Source: Treponema sp.
GTDB lineage: Bacteria; Spirochaetota; Spirochaetia; Treponematales; Treponemataceae
Assembly (NCBI GenBank): GCA_022010055.1
Contig: CP091737.1
Location: forward strand, 1,054,001 to 1,118,000
DNA length: 64,000 nt
Direction of reading: 5' to 3'
Shown: positions 46,910 to 56,905 of the stretch, piece after piece
Numbering within the stretch: position 1 is the stretch's first letter
Layout: each line of letters begins with the position of its first letter
Translations under genes and position numbers: made by a program
The notes under the pieces: generated by a model
Databases searched by the model: none
Seen by the model: only the letters and a program-made list of their open reading frames with translations
Told to the model about the DNA's origin: nothing

Positions 46910-48396
46910 TTTAAATGCTCCAAAATTGCTTTTCCTAGTTTCCAGTTATCACCTGCTCCCATTGTAACAAAAAGATAACCGTCGGGATATTTTGATTTAT
47001 CTAAAGGTTTATTCAGCTCAGAAAGGACAAAATCCTTTGAGTCAAGAATCTCTTCAAAATAATGCACATTTTTGTGGTTCTTTAAAGTTTCTTCGTACAG
47101 AGTCTTTCCAGTTATTTTAAAATCGCATGGATTTTCCCGCGCGGAAGAATAAATTTTATGAAGAACAACTTCATCAGCGGAGCTGAAGGCCGCGGCAAAA
47201 TCTTTAAGCAAAGCCTGGGTCCTTGAGTAAGTATGGCTCATAAAGTCAACGATAATCTTTCTTCCGCCGTAAAATTCCCGGAATCCTTCCAAAGTAGTCT
47301 TTATCGCCGTCGGATGATGGCCGTAATCGTCAATAACAACAACAGAATTTCCGTTTTCTGTAATGCCCTTTCCGACAAGTTCGCTCCTTCGCCGGCCGCC
47401 GCTGAAATTTTCAAGTCCGCGCTTTATTTTTTCAATAAAGTCATGCGGATTTTTTCCAGAAGTCCGCAAAAGCTCACAGCACAGCGCAACAGCCGCGGCC
47501 GCATCACGGACCTCGTGTTTTCCGGGAACTTTTAAGAACAGCGGACCAAGAAGCTTTATGCTGAAATTATTTTTTTCAGAAGAAACCTTTTCAAATTTAA
47601 GATTGTAATCTCCTTCAGCATTTTCGCCATAAGGAACAAGAATTATATCAGGACGTTTTTCCTTCGCAAGTCCTGCAGTTTCTGCGGCGCCGGCATCATC
47701 CGCGCAATAAATCAGCTGGCCGTTTTTCGGCAACCTGCAAATGTAGTCTACAAAAGCAGAACGGATATCCTCATAAGTCGGGTAATAATCCTGATGATCA
47801 GGCTCAACGGAAGTAAGAACAATCTTTTGCGGAAAGAACGACATAAAATGACGCTGATACTCGCAGGTCTCCGCGACAAAATAATGTTTCTCAGAATCAG
47901 GACAATTGTCAGAAGTATACGTGCAAGTATTTCCAAAAGAATTTATAACGCTTCCGGCGAGTATCTGCACAGGTAAATCAAGTTCCTTCAAGACAGTTCC
48001 GGCAAGTCCGGTTGTAGAAGTTTTTCCGTGGACCCCGCAGATTCCGCAGGAATACGCTTTTTCTGAATATAACCCCAACGCCTGGGTATAAAGCAGACAT
48101 GGAACGCCTTTTTTTTGCGCCGCAATCAAGTCAGGGTTCTCATTAAGTTTATATGCGGATGAATAGACCACATACTGTACTGAATCTGTAATATTTTTTT
48201 CATCAAAAGGAAGCGGCTTTATCCCGAGTTTTTCAAGGATTTCATCTGTGTAAAAACGTTCACTTACATCGCTTCCAGTTATAACCGCTCCGTTCTTAAA
48301 GAAAATTTCAACAAGAGCCGCCATGCCGGTTCCTTTAATTCCGACAAAATGAAAATGGACGCCTTTTAAAGTTTCAGGCAAAGATAAATTCTGCAT
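46906..48396 (-). CDS. murC: UDP-N-acetylmuramate-L-alanine ligase MurC
   Basis: Adds the first amino acid of the peptidoglycan stem peptide. 496 residues. The N-terminal Rossmann part has HFVGIKGTGMAALVEIF, the P-loop is CGVHGKTSTTGLAG, and then come SVEPDHQDYYPTYEDI and a C-terminal domain with VIDDYGHHPTAIKTTLEGF. The start ATG 48396 has no Shine-Dalgarno. A -10 box ends 6 nt upstream. It leads murC-yicC-cmk. Confidence 0.95.
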   Translation of the reverse strand: MQNLSLPETLKGVHFHFVGIKGTGMAALVEIFFKNGAVITGSDVSERFYTDEILEKLGIKPLPFDEKNITDSVQYVVYSSAYKLNENPDLIAAQKKGVPCLLYTQALGLYSEKAYSCGICGVHGKTSTTGLAGTVLKELDLPVQILAGSVINSFGNTCTYTSDNCPDSEKHYFVAETCEYQRHFMSFFPQKIVLTSVEPDHQDYYPTYEDIRSAFVDYICRLPKNGQLIYCADDAGAAETAGLAKEKRPDIILVPYGENAEGDYNLKFEKVSSEKNNFSIKLLGPLFLKVPGKHEVRDAAAAVALCCELLRTSGKNPHDFIEKIKRGLENFSGGRRRSELVGKGITENGNSVVVIDDYGHHPTAIKTTLEGFREFYGGRKIIVDFMSHTYSRTQALLKDFAAAFSSADEVVLHKIYSSARENPCDFKITGKTLYEETLKNHKNVHYFEEILDSKDFVLSELNKPLDKSKYPDGYLFVTMGAGDNWKLGKAILEHLK

Positions 48397-48402
48397 AAAA
48401 CT

Positions 48403-48431
48403 ATTTTAATACAATTAAACCATTCAAACAA
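48403..48431 (-). promoter_or_regulatory. Sigma-70 promoter abutting the murC start
   Basis: On the minus strand, TTGTTT (48426-48431), 17 nt, TAAAAT (48403-48408), then 6 nt to the ATG. The promoter overlaps the last codons of the FlgJ-like gene. Confidence 0.7.
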
Positions 48432-48936
48432 GACTAAGGTAAATCTGGTCAGCCAGACCGAATCCTGCATTTTTTGTCATATTTATGGAATATTCGTCAA
48501 AAAGCATATCCTCGTACATTTCTCCAGCCATTCCGTTTCCGCCGTATGCTGATTTTGACACAGTTTTTCGCATAGAAGAAAGAACTTGCTTTACAAAATA
48601 GTTTTCAAGTTCCATTGATTTTTCGTAAAGTTTTGAAGTCCTGTCTATTTTCTTTTGCTCAACATGACTGTTTGCCTGATTGGCGGCCGCGCCGATAGGA
48701 TTTGAATGCGCGTCGTTTGTTGTTTTGAACATTCCTGAAAATCCGCTGGAAATATCGCCGTTCAACTTTCCTTCTGGTAAAATTTGACTTGAAGAAACCG
48801 TAGAGTTTTTTTCTTTTTTCTGAATTGACTCAACCAAATCTTGAAATTTTGAAAAATCACCGTTTATTTTTGCAGACTGAACAGCACCATCGCCGTTCGT
48901 TATGCTTGAAAAACCATTCACCAGACCCAAATTCAT
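48424..48936 (-). CDS. FlgJ-like flagellar rod-binding protein
   Basis: 170 residues. The N-terminal half is polar and low-complexity. The C-terminal half is the rod-binding domain (SMELENYFVKQVLSSMRKTV, EMYEDMLFDEYSINMTKNAGFGLADQIY). It corresponds to the N-terminal domain of E. coli FlgJ and lacks the muramidase part, as usual in spirochaetes. The gene follows flgF-flgG on the same strand. The start has AGAGG. Confidence 0.88.
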   Translation of the reverse strand: MNLGLVNGFSSITNGDGAVQSAKINGDFSKFQDLVESIQKKEKNSTVSSSQILPEGKLNGDISSGFSGMFKTTNDAHSNPIGAAANQANSHVEQKKIDRTSKLYEKSMELENYFVKQVLSSMRKTVSKSAYGGNGMAGEMYEDMLFDEYSINMTKNAGFGLADQIYLSLV

Positions 48937-49038
48937 ATTTTTTCCTCTTACTTTATTCTCGGAAGTTTTCTTTATGAATTTTAGAGGAAAAGATTAATGC
49001 TTATCAGAATAAAATAACTTTTCAACAAGAAGGTCAAA

Positions 49039-49194
49039 ATGAAAGAAGATTCAAAGTTTTTAAAAGATTTTTTACTGTCTGTTTATCAGGTGTTTTTTTT
49101 GGACGCAAAGGAAAGATATTCAATAACGGAAGCGTATTTAGAAAAATATGACAGGAATTTTGAAAATGCCTCACAGGGTTCAAAAGGTATTTAA
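49039..49194 (+). CDS. Small ORF of 51 codons antisense to the flg block
   Basis: MKEDSKFLKDFLLSVYQVFF starts at ATG 49039 with GAAGG 6 nt upstream and ends at TAA 49192-49194. The product is charged and helical. It occupies the gap between the FlgJ-like gene and flgG, on the opposite strand. Its last codons form the left arm of a 14-bp hairpin. It may be a real small protein or just a chance frame. Confidence 0.4.
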   Translation: MKEDSKFLKDFLLSVYQVFFLDAKERYSITEAYLEKYDRNFENASQGSKGI

Positions 49195-49214
49195 CATACA
49201 TTTTGAACCCTGTG
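49172..49214. terminator. Perfect 14-bp inverted repeat at the flgG 3' end
   Basis: CACAGGGTTCAAAA (49172-49185) and TTTTGAACCCTGTG (49201-49214) with a 15-nt loop, 11 nt past the flgG stop. No long U tract follows on either strand. It could be a transcript-end or stability hairpin between flgG and the FlgJ-like gene. Confidence 0.6.
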
Positions 49215-49225
49215 AAAATTACTTA

Positions 49226-50020
49226 CTATCGTTTCAGATTTACAGCCGTAGAAAGCATTGTATCAGATGTCTGAATCGCCTTGCTGTTGAACTCGTATGC
49301 CCGCTGAGAAACAATCATCTGAACCATTTCGTTTACAACCGAAACATTTGAAAGTTCAAGGAATTTGTGGCGCGTGTCGCCAAAACCTTCGTATCCAGGA
49401 CGGCCGCCCAAAGCTTCGCCGGACGCATTTGTCTGAACAAAAAGATTGTCGCCGTCCGCCTGCAAACCGACTGAGTTCGGAAAACGAAACAGCTCAAGCT
49501 GGCCGACTTCCACAGGCTCGTTACCGCCATTAACCTTAACGCTTATCCGGCCGGTCTGTGTAATATTCAAGGTTGAAACATCGTAGCCTTCCGGAAGAAT
49601 TATCTCCGGCTGAACCCTGAGTCCGTTTGAATTTACAAGCTGACCATTTGAATCTATCTTAAAAGAACCGTCCCTTGTGTATGCATAGCTTCCATCATAT
49701 TTTTGAACGCGGAAAAAACCTTCGCCGACAATAGCGACATCTGTGTCAACACCAGTGTTCTGCAGCGAGCCCTGCTTCATAATTCTCTGAGTGGCGGCCA
49801 GTTTTACACCTGACCCCTGCTGAATTCCAACAGGAGTAACCGTATCTTCCGTCGCAGGTGTTCCCGCCAGTTTTACATTCTGATATATCAAATCTTCAAA
49901 TTCAACGCGCTGCTGTTTATATCCTGTTGTATTTACGTTTGAAAGGTTGTTTGAAATTACATCCATATTAGCCTGCTGGCCGTTCATGCCGGTTGCGGCA
50001 GTCCACAAACTTCTTACCAT
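49226..50020 (-). CDS. flgG: Flagellar distal rod protein FlgG
   Basis: 264 residues. MVRSLWTAATGMNGQQANMD and ISNNLSNVNTTGYKQQRVEF at the N-terminus are the classic FlgG start. The C-terminus NVSVVNEMVQMIVSQRAYEF with DTMLSTAVNLKR is also FlgG. It forms the distal rod of the periplasmic flagellum. The start has GGAGG. It follows flgF by 16 nt. Confidence 0.95.
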   Translation of the reverse strand: MVRSLWTAATGMNGQQANMDVISNNLSNVNTTGYKQQRVEFEDLIYQNVKLAGTPATEDTVTPVGIQQGSGVKLAATQRIMKQGSLQNTGVDTDVAIVGEGFFRVQKYDGSYAYTRDGSFKIDSNGQLVNSNGLRVQPEIILPEGYDVSTLNITQTGRISVKVNGGNEPVEVGQLELFRFPNSVGLQADGDNLFVQTNASGEALGGRPGYEGFGDTRHKFLELSNVSVVNEMVQMIVSQRAYEFNSKAIQTSDTMLSTAVNLKR

Positions 50021-50036
50021 TTCAATTCCTCCACAC

Positions 50037-50837
50037 CTATCTGTTGTAGACGGCAGTCTTTGTCCACAATGTTCCCATCATGCTGTCTTCGCTTGTAATT
50101 GTCTTTTGATTCGCTTCGTAAGCACGGTTCACTTCTATCATTTGAACCATTTCATTAACGACATTTACATTTGAAGTCTCCATGTATCCCTGAAGAAATT
50201 TCGGACGCTCAGAACCTTCCGCAATATGCGCCAGTCCAGAAATTTCATTTGAAGAATAAAGATTGTTTCCCATTTTTTTCAGGTAACGCTCGTTATCAAA
50301 GCGGACAACCTTAAAACGGTCTATAACCTCAGAATCTTCCTGCGAAGAGATTATTCCGTCTTCATTTACGGTAAATCTGTCATTTTCAACGCGGATAAAT
50401 CCTTTTTCGCCAAGAACCGGATATCCGTCCTTTGTCTCAAGAATGCCTTCTTTTCCAATTATAAAATTTCCATCGCGCGTGTAGCGTTCGCCCAGCGGAG
50501 TCTGAACCGCAAAAAAACCTTTTCCGCCGAAAGCCACATCCGTATTCTGATCCGTCTGGCGGAACGACCCCTGCGCAAAATCTGTATAATTCTCGTTTGT
50601 TTCTATGCCAAGACCAAGCTTTCCGATTACGGGAGCAGCTTCCGCCGAACCAAAAGGCGTTTCATATACACCATCAAGATTTGTGCGCCTTATAAGAAGC
50701 TCAGGAAAAGACTTGCTTACAGTTATGTCCCTTTTGTATCCTGCCGTGTCAACGTTCGCAAGATTATTTGAAATTGCGTCCAGCCGGTTTTGCTGGGCGT
50801 TCATTCCGCTTGCTCCTGTGTACCATCCACGAATCAT
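50037..50837 (-). CDS. flgF: Flagellar proximal rod protein FlgF
   Basis: 266 residues, a paralogue of FlgG next door. MIRGWYTGASGMNAQQNRLD and ISNNLANVDTAGYKRDITVS open it, and VNEMVQMIEVNRAYEANQKT closes it. The start has GGAGG. It is the first gene of the flgF-flgG(-FlgJ-like) unit, divergent from glgC. Confidence 0.93.
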   Translation of the reverse strand: MIRGWYTGASGMNAQQNRLDAISNNLANVDTAGYKRDITVSKSFPELLIRRTNLDGVYETPFGSAEAAPVIGKLGLGIETNENYTDFAQGSFRQTDQNTDVAFGGKGFFAVQTPLGERYTRDGNFIIGKEGILETKDGYPVLGEKGFIRVENDRFTVNEDGIISSQEDSEVIDRFKVVRFDNERYLKKMGNNLYSSNEISGLAHIAEGSERPKFLQGYMETSNVNVVNEMVQMIEVNRAYEANQKTITSEDSMMGTLWTKTAVYNR

Positions 50838-50916
50838 ATTTTACCTCCAGACAGCCGGAAATCTTTGCTAAAATAAAAAAAATCAGGCTATTTGCTTTAT
50901 TATCGGCAGATGAAAA

Positions 50917-50945
50917 TTGCGGTTTAGGGAATTCTGTTTTATAAT
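50917..50945 (+). promoter_or_regulatory. Sigma-70 promoter abutting the glgC start
   Basis: TTGCGG (50917-50922), 17 nt, TATAAT (50940-50945), 7 nt to ATG 50953. No Shine-Dalgarno is present, so a leaderless mRNA is predicted. Confidence 0.7.
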
Positions 50946-50952
50946 ATCAGTG

Positions 50953-52248
50953 ATGTTGAATGATAAAAACAAACGGCGCGTAGTCGCATTGATTCTAGGC
51001 GGCGGAAAAGGAACAAGATTATATCCTCTTACAAAAGAAAGATCAAAACCGGCAGTATCTTTCGGCGGAAAATACAGGCTTGTAGACATACCCCTTTCAA
51101 ACTGCATTAATTCCGGCTACAAAAAAATCTATCTTTTAACTCAGTTCAACTCAACATCGCTTCACATGCACATAGCAAATTCCTACAATTTTGACAGATT
51201 TTCATCCGGATTCGTAGAAATTCTTGCCGCGGAGCAAACTCTTGAAAATGATAAATTTTATGAAGGAACCGCAGATGCCGTAAGAAAAAGCATGTCGCAC
51301 TTTGAATCCCAAAATCCTACGCACTATATAATTCTTTCCGGCGACCAGCTTTACAGAATGGATCTGCGGGATTTTTTTGACTCGCACATACGCTCGGGAG
51401 CTAGCATTTCCGTCGCGACGACACCTGTAAACAGGACGGACGCAAGCCGTTTTGGAATTGTAAAGACTGACGAAACAAACAGAATCACAGAATTCAAAGA
51501 AAAACCTGCTCCGGACATAGATATTTCCGCCTGGAAAATTTCTCCGGAACTTATGACTACAACCCCTGACCCTGAAAAAGAATACCTTGCATCCATGGGA
51601 ATCTACATTTTCAACGCATCCACGCTGAACGCAGTTCTAAATGAAAACGACTCGAAAGACTTTGGAAAAGAAGTTATTCCTAATTCTATCGGAAACTATA
51701 TTGTAAACGCATACGTTTTTAACAATTACTGGGAAGACATAGGAACTATAAAAAGTTTTTACGACGCAAACATAAAGCTTACGGATATAGACCCGGAATT
51801 CAATTTTTACGACGAAGATGAACCGATTTTTACGCACATGAGGAACCTTCCGCCGTCAAAAATCAACAGCGCATCGATTTTCTGCACATTGACATCCGAA
51901 GGCTGCGTAATAACAAACTGCAAGCTGAGCCGTTCCATTATCGGTGTGCGCTCGATTATTGAAAACGGATCTGATTTGAGCGGTGTTATAATGATGGGCG
52001 CAGACTTTTATCAAAATCCGGAAGAAAAAAAGGATGACATAAAAAAAGGTCTTCCAACAATCGGAATCGGAAAAAACTGCTTTATATCGCGGACGATAAT
52101 TGATAAAAACGCAAGGATAGGAAACAACGTAAGAATCAACGTTGACGGAAGAAACTACGAAAACGGCGACCACGGCAATTTTTATTCCGCAGACGGAATA
52201 ATCGTAATCAGAAAAGGCGCTGTAATTCCGGACGGCACAACGATTTAA
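50953..52248 (+). CDS. glgC: Glucose-1-phosphate adenylyltransferase
   Basis: Makes ADP-glucose for glycogen. About 431 residues from ATG 50953 (MLNDKNKRRVVALILGGGKG). Motifs are GGGKGTRLYPLTKERSKPAV, GGKYRLVDIPLSNCINSG and DQLYRMDLRDF in the nucleotidyltransferase domain, and C-terminal left-handed beta-helix repeats (FISRTIIDKNARIGNNVRIN). The J-domain gene follows. No other glycogen gene lies in the window. Confidence 0.95.
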   Translation: MLNDKNKRRVVALILGGGKGTRLYPLTKERSKPAVSFGGKYRLVDIPLSNCINSGYKKIYLLTQFNSTSLHMHIANSYNFDRFSSGFVEILAAEQTLENDKFYEGTADAVRKSMSHFESQNPTHYIILSGDQLYRMDLRDFFDSHIRSGASISVATTPVNRTDASRFGIVKTDETNRITEFKEKPAPDIDISAWKISPELMTTTPDPEKEYLASMGIYIFNASTLNAVLNENDSKDFGKEVIPNSIGNYIVNAYVFNNYWEDIGTIKSFYDANIKLTDIDPEFNFYDEDEPIFTHMRNLPPSKINSASIFCTLTSEGCVITNCKLSRSIIGVRSIIENGSDLSGVIMMGADFYQNPEEKKDDIKKGLPTIGIGKNCFISRTIIDKNARIGNNVRINVDGRNYENGDHGNFYSADGIIVIRKGAVIPDGTTI

Positions 52249-52258
52249 GGAAAAAATA

Positions 52259-52688
52259 TTGGATTCTCAATACGACAGGCTTGGGGAAATGCTTAAGGAC
52301 GCAATAAACAGCGGCGGCATACCCAAAAACAGCGAAAAGTCCACAGGCGAAAAGATTTCCGAAGAAAAAGAAAATTCCGCGGAAAAACGGAATGACGAAA
52401 AACAAAATTTTTCCCAGAGAACTGCAAAAAAAGAAAAAACTAATAGAAAAAAATAATAAAAAGTCTAATATAATCGGCAGTGATGTACAAAAATATATAC
52501 ATCTTTACAAAGTTTTTAACTTAAACTACGGCTGCTCAAAAGACGAACTGAAAGAATCTTACAGAAAACTGTTAAAAAAATATCACCCTGACAATTTTGC
52601 AGGATTTCCTGAGACACAAAAAATTGCGGAACGAAAAACACAGGAACTGATTTCTGCGTTCAATAAATTACTGGAGCTTATTGGTTAA
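52259..52688 (+). CDS. Short J-domain protein (TTG start, frameshifted)
   Basis: About 142 residues. It starts at TTG 52259 (MDSQYDRLGEMLKDAI), 8 nt after AAGGA that overlaps the glgC stop. A charged K/E/N linker leads to a C-terminal J domain (YKVFNLNYGCSKDELKESY) with the HPD tripeptide in KKYHPDNFAGF. One A is missing in the run 52447-52453; with eight A the two halves join as NRKKNNKKSNIIGSD. It probably stimulates a DnaK ATPase. It is coupled to glgC. The 3' end overlaps the convergent regulator gene by 21 bp. Confidence 0.75.
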
Positions 52689-53987
52689 TGTCTTGCGCTC
52701 GATTCCCAGGATTTCAGCAGTCTTTGACTTGTTCCCTTTGTTCGCGGCAAGATTTTGTTCAATTATTATTTTTTCAGCTTCTTCCAAAGGAATTCCCAGA
52801 GGAATTGAAATATCAGTTTTTCCAGACGCCTTTACTATTTCCGGAGGAAGGTTTTCTTCGCGGATAATATTATCGGAACATAGCACGGAGGCGCTTTCCA
52901 CACAATGCTCCAGCTGACGAATGTTTCCCGGCCAGTCATATTTAAACATGGAGATTTTTGCCTTTTGCTCAATCTCAAGCTTTCCGTTTTCTGAATATTT
53001 TTTCATAAAATAATCAATAAGTTCCGGTATATCTTCCTTTCTTTCCCTGAGCGGCGGAATTTCAAGATGAACAACATCCAGGCGGTAATAAAGGTCTTCC
53101 CTGAAACGGCCGGCTTTAACTTCTTCCTCAAGATTCCTGTTTGTAGCGGCAATAACCCGGACATCAACTTCTATTGTTTCCTGGCCGCCTACCCGTTCAA
53201 ATTTCTTTTCCTGAAGCACGCGCAAAAGTTTTACCTGGGTAGAAGCGTTAATTTCGCCTATTTCATCCAGAAAAATCGTGCTTTGATGGGCAAGCTCAAA
53301 ACGCCCTTTTTTTAAATAATCGGCTCCTGTAAACGCGCCTTTTTCATGGCCGAACAGTTCGGATTCCAGCAGGGACTCACTAAGGGCGGAACAGTTCACA
53401 ACAATCATTTCCTTGTCCCGCCGCGGACTGTTATTGTGAATTTCACGCGCAACAAGCTCCTTTCCCACGCCGGTTTCGCCAGTCACAAGAACGCTGGCTT
53501 TGGATGGAGCAACTTTTTTTATAAGCTCGTACAGTTTTTTCATCTGAAGGCTGTTTCCAATCATTATCTTATTGTGATTGTCCTCAACCTCTTTTTTCAG
53601 CATTTTGTGCTGCAAGGAAAGTTCCCTGGATTCAAGCGCGCGCTTTACAATCATGTTAAGCTGGTCAAGATTCAATGGCTTTGTCAGAAAATCGTATGCT
53701 CCGTCACGCATGGCTTTTACCGCAGAATCAATGCTTCCATGTCCGGTAAGAACGATAACAGGAATTCCTGGTGTCTCAGTTGCAATATGGCGGACAACCT
53801 CCTCGCCTGAAATTCCATCCATTCTAAGGTCGGTTATTACAAGGTCAATATCACCTTTATCAATCAAGGCAATTCCATCTTTTCCGTTGGAAGCAGTTTT
53901 TACGCTGTAATCTTCCATTTCAAAATTTGCGGCAAGACCGTTCCGGATATTTTCTTCATCGTCAATTACAAGAATTGTAAATTTCAT
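52668..53987 (-). CDS. atoC: NtrC-family sigma-54 response regulator (AtoC-like)
   Basis: 439 residues. The receiver domain has the phospho-acceptor Asp in DLVITDLRMDGISGEEV. The AAA+ core has Walker A GETGVGKELVAREIH, the sigma-54 contact loop GAFTGADYLKKG and WPGNIRQLEH. A Fis-type helix-turn-helix (NKSKTAEILGIERKTLTNKL) ends the protein abruptly at Gln. It activates sigma-54 promoters when phosphorylated by the kinase gene directly upstream. The pair resembles T. pallidum AtoC/AtoS. Confidence 0.94.
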   Translation of the reverse strand: MKFTILVIDDEENIRNGLAANFEMEDYSVKTASNGKDGIALIDKGDIDLVITDLRMDGISGEEVVRHIATETPGIPVIVLTGHGSIDSAVKAMRDGAYDFLTKPLNLDQLNMIVKRALESRELSLQHKMLKKEVEDNHNKIMIGNSLQMKKLYELIKKVAPSKASVLVTGETGVGKELVAREIHNNSPRRDKEMIVVNCSALSESLLESELFGHEKGAFTGADYLKKGRFELAHQSTIFLDEIGEINASTQVKLLRVLQEKKFERVGGQETIEVDVRVIAATNRNLEEEVKAGRFREDLYYRLDVVHLEIPPLRERKEDIPELIDYFMKKYSENGKLEIEQKAKISMFKYDWPGNIRQLEHCVESASVLCSDNIIREENLPPEIVKASGKTDISIPLGIPLEEAEKIIIEQNLAANKGNKSKTAEILGIERKTLTNKLQ

Positions 53988-53990
53988 GCG

Positions 53991-55216
53991 TCACCCCAAA
54001 AGTTTTGTTTCAGTCTGTGGAACAGGAAGCGAGATAAAGAAAACAGAGCCTGTTCCCTTTTCTGATTTTACCTGAATGTCTCCGCCAAATTCTTTTATTA
54101 TCTTGTATGACATTGTCATGCCAAGACCAGTTCCGTTCGCTTTGGTTGTAAAATACGGCTCAAAAATTCTTCCCACGGTCTCAGAGTCCATGCCTATTCC
54201 ATTGTCAGAAATTGAAATCACAAAATTGTCTTCTATAATCGTTGTCTTGAATATTACAATGCCCGGCATTTCCTGTGAATTTGTATTTTCTTCTGTACAG
54301 CCGGGAAATTTGCCTTGACCGCATAAAAAGCGTTCTGCGCGATATTTATGATAACCTGACGGAAAAGTTTTTCGTCAATCATAATGCGCTTTTTTTCTTT
54401 TAAAAGCTCCATCTTCAAAAGGACATGGGATTTATTGAATTCTGGCGAGACAAAATCGCAGATACTAGAAAGAATTTCTTCAGGGTCGCTCAAAGTAAGC
54501 TTTGCATTTACAGGACGAACCGCAAAAAGAAAATCCATCACAAGGTCGTTCAGTTTTTCAATCTCGTCGTTCACAATATCAAGGTGTTCTTCAAGGAATT
54601 TTTTATCCGGCAAAGTTCCGTCCCCACCGCGCTTTTTGCTGATAGCCTTTTGAACAAGCTGAATATGAATCGAAATAGCGCCAAGCGGATTTTTTATCTC
54701 GTGAGCCATTCCAGCCGCAAGGTTCGTCAGCCCTTCCATATTTTCAAGCCTGCGGTCAAGAACCGCCTTCGCCTTCTGCTGAGTTATATCCTCAATTTTT
54801 ACGATGCTTCCAGAAATCTCAGTTTTTTGAACAAACGAAAAAACCGAGACCGCAAGAAAACGCACTGAGCCATCGGAAGATGATGAGGAGGAAAACTCTT
54901 CCCGGACATTAGTCTTATGAGTATCGGCAATGTTTTTCAGCCATTCAGAAATTTCTTCGTTTTCTTCAATCACATTGAAAAGCAGCTCATCTTCATACTT
55001 TTCCTCATCCGGGGAAATCCTAAGAATCCGTTTAGCGGCCTTATTAACCTGAAGAATGCGCCATTTTTTATCAACAAGAATCAATCCGGTGGAAAAAGAC
55101 TCAATAAGAGAATCCAGCATTGAATTTTCGCTTACGACTTCCATAAGAACACGTTTAACTTCCTCAGAAGAAAGTTTTGGAAGCATATCGATAACACGTT
55201 CAACATATCTGCTCAT
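53991..55216 (-). CDS. atoS: Sensor histidine kinase, NtrB/AtoS type (frameshifted)
   Basis: About 408 residues after correction. There is no membrane helix, so it is a cytoplasmic sensor. A PAS domain (FSTGLILVDKKWRILQVNKA) precedes the H box NLAAGMAHEIKNPLGAI, the N box NIAQNAFYAV, DNGIGMDSETVGRIF and GTGLGMTMSYKI. The break is at the T run 54309-54311 (plus); one more A on the coding strand gives AVKAKFPGCTEENTN. Its stop lies 3 nt before the response-regulator start. The 5' end overlaps holB by 4 nt. Confidence 0.93.
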
Positions 55217-56429
55217 TTTAAAATATTCCCGTGAAGTTTATTTATTTTTGACATATCGCGGACAAGAATTTCCAGAGCGGATTTTACAGACTGATTGTAT
55301 ACAGAAACATTATTCCAGCACTGCTGAAGAGAATCTGTTATTTCTTTTGCCGCAACTGTTCCCGCCGGAAATGACAAAAGTTTTTTTGAGCGCCGCTGAA
55401 TTCCCGAAAGAAAAATCTTAAAAATTATTCTGGGCTCAAAATTTCCGCAGTCCTTTATAATCCTTGCCGAATCAGGAATTTTTGAATCCGCAATAAGAGA
55501 ATAAAATTCTTCAGAAAAAGAGTGAATTTTGTCCGGCGCGACCGGCAAAAAAGTCAGAAGAAAATCGTCAATTGTTCCGTTGAAATTTTCATTATGGAAA
55601 ACCCTGGAAATAACTTCCTTTTGCTGCGAAAGATTTCTTTCCATAAAAGCGTAGGTTCTTACGCGTGAAAGAATCGTCGGCATAACGGCGTTCCGGCGCG
55701 AAGTCGTAAGGATAAACACAGTGTCTTCCGGCGGTTCTTCAAGAATTTTAAGCAGGGCATTGCGTACGGACTCAAGCATACGGTCCGCATTTTCAATTAT
55801 TATCGTTTTTTTACCGGAAACACTTTCAGCCTTGCCCATGAAGCAGCATTTCGTATCTGCGCAACAGGAATTGAATCGTAAAGAAAATCAGACTCAAGTT
55901 TTTCGCACAGGGGAATTATTTTTTCAACCGACTTCTGAACAGCCTGAAAATCCGGCAGCTCATGCGGAAAATCAATCGGCTCCAGCTCTTCATCAAGAGA
56001 ATTCATAAGAACAGCAATTTTGCTCAGTTTTTCATCGCCTTCCAGAAGAATGGGGCTAAACCTTAAAGTAAGTTTTCGGACGCTGCGCACAAAGAGGTAT
56101 CTGGCGGCGGTAAGATGACTGGAAGAATTCATAACGGCATTCAGAAATGCCCGGCTCGCGGCAGAAATTTCCGGAGTGCAGTCCTTTGGACCGGCAAGCA
56201 GCAGATTATTGCTGACAAGCGCCTTGTGCTGAAGGCAACTGGGACAAGAACAAAGCCAATGACCTTTTTTTTCACCGGAACATGACAGAATTCTTGCGGT
56301 CTCAAGCGCGCAGGTAAGCTTTCCGCTTCCATGCAATCCGCTGAAAAGAAGCGCGCCTGGAAGATTTCCATTTAAAATATCCGAAGATAAAAGAGAAGCA
56401 ACATTCTGATAAAGCAGGTTGTCATACAT
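55213..56429 (-). CDS. holB: DNA polymerase III clamp-loader subunit, HolB type (frameshifted)
   Basis: About 405 residues. P-loop GLHGSGKLTCALE, then a zinc module (SCSGEKKGHWLCSCPSC), ENADRMLESVRNALLKILEE (sensor and DnaX/HolB common helix) and LTTSRRNAVMPTILSRVRTY, where SRC of other clamp loaders is SRV. The break is at the A run 55818-55820 (plus). One T more on the coding strand gives RLKVFSGKKTIIIEN. It lies between cvpA and the kinase gene, overlapping the latter by 4 nt (ATGA). The delta-prime call rests on position and length; DnaX-like function is possible. Confidence 0.82.
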
Positions 56430-56905
56430 TATACTGGCATTCCCTTAAAATCTGAAAAACTAAAAACATTTCCAAGAAACCTGTAAAAAAGGCTGTCCTT
56501 AAAAATTTCTGAAAAATCATAGAATTTCTGAATTTTAAGGACGGCTATTACAAATATAACAACTACAAGACCTTCCGCAATTCCAAGAAGAAACCCCAGA
56601 GTCTTATCAAGGCCTTTCATGATTTCTCCCTCAAAAACTTTTTTAACAAAATGCCGGATGATTGAAAGCGTCAAGAAAACAACTATAAAAATCAGAAAAA
56701 AAGAAAGGGAAATTGACAGCGCTGAATTTGAGATAGTCTGGTTTACGTAGACATCCAGTTTCGGCGCAAAAAAAATCGCAACGGCAAGACCACCGATAAC
56801 AGAAATCTTAGAAAAAAGTTCCTCTACAAAACCTTTCATAAGCGCCGCAACGGCAAAAACAATAACAATAACAAGAAAACAAATATCTACAGGTGTTATA
56901 ATCAC
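56429..56905 (-). CDS. cvpA: CvpA family membrane protein
   Basis: 158 residues with four hydrophobic helices. The N-terminal CvpA pattern is DICFLVIVIVFAVAALMKGF and later GLDKTLGFLLGIAEGLVVV. The function in spirochaetes is unknown; in other bacteria CvpA is linked to colicin V export and envelope homeostasis. It overlaps murG by 4 nt and holB by 1 nt, so all are in one operon. Confidence 0.88.
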   Translation of the reverse strand: MIITPVDICFLVIVIVFAVAALMKGFVEELFSKISVIGGLAVAIFFAPKLDVYVNQTISNSALSISLSFFLIFIVVFLTLSIIRHFVKKVFEGEIMKGLDKTLGFLLGIAEGLVVVIFVIAVLKIQKFYDFSEIFKDSLFYRFLGNVFSFSDFKGMPV

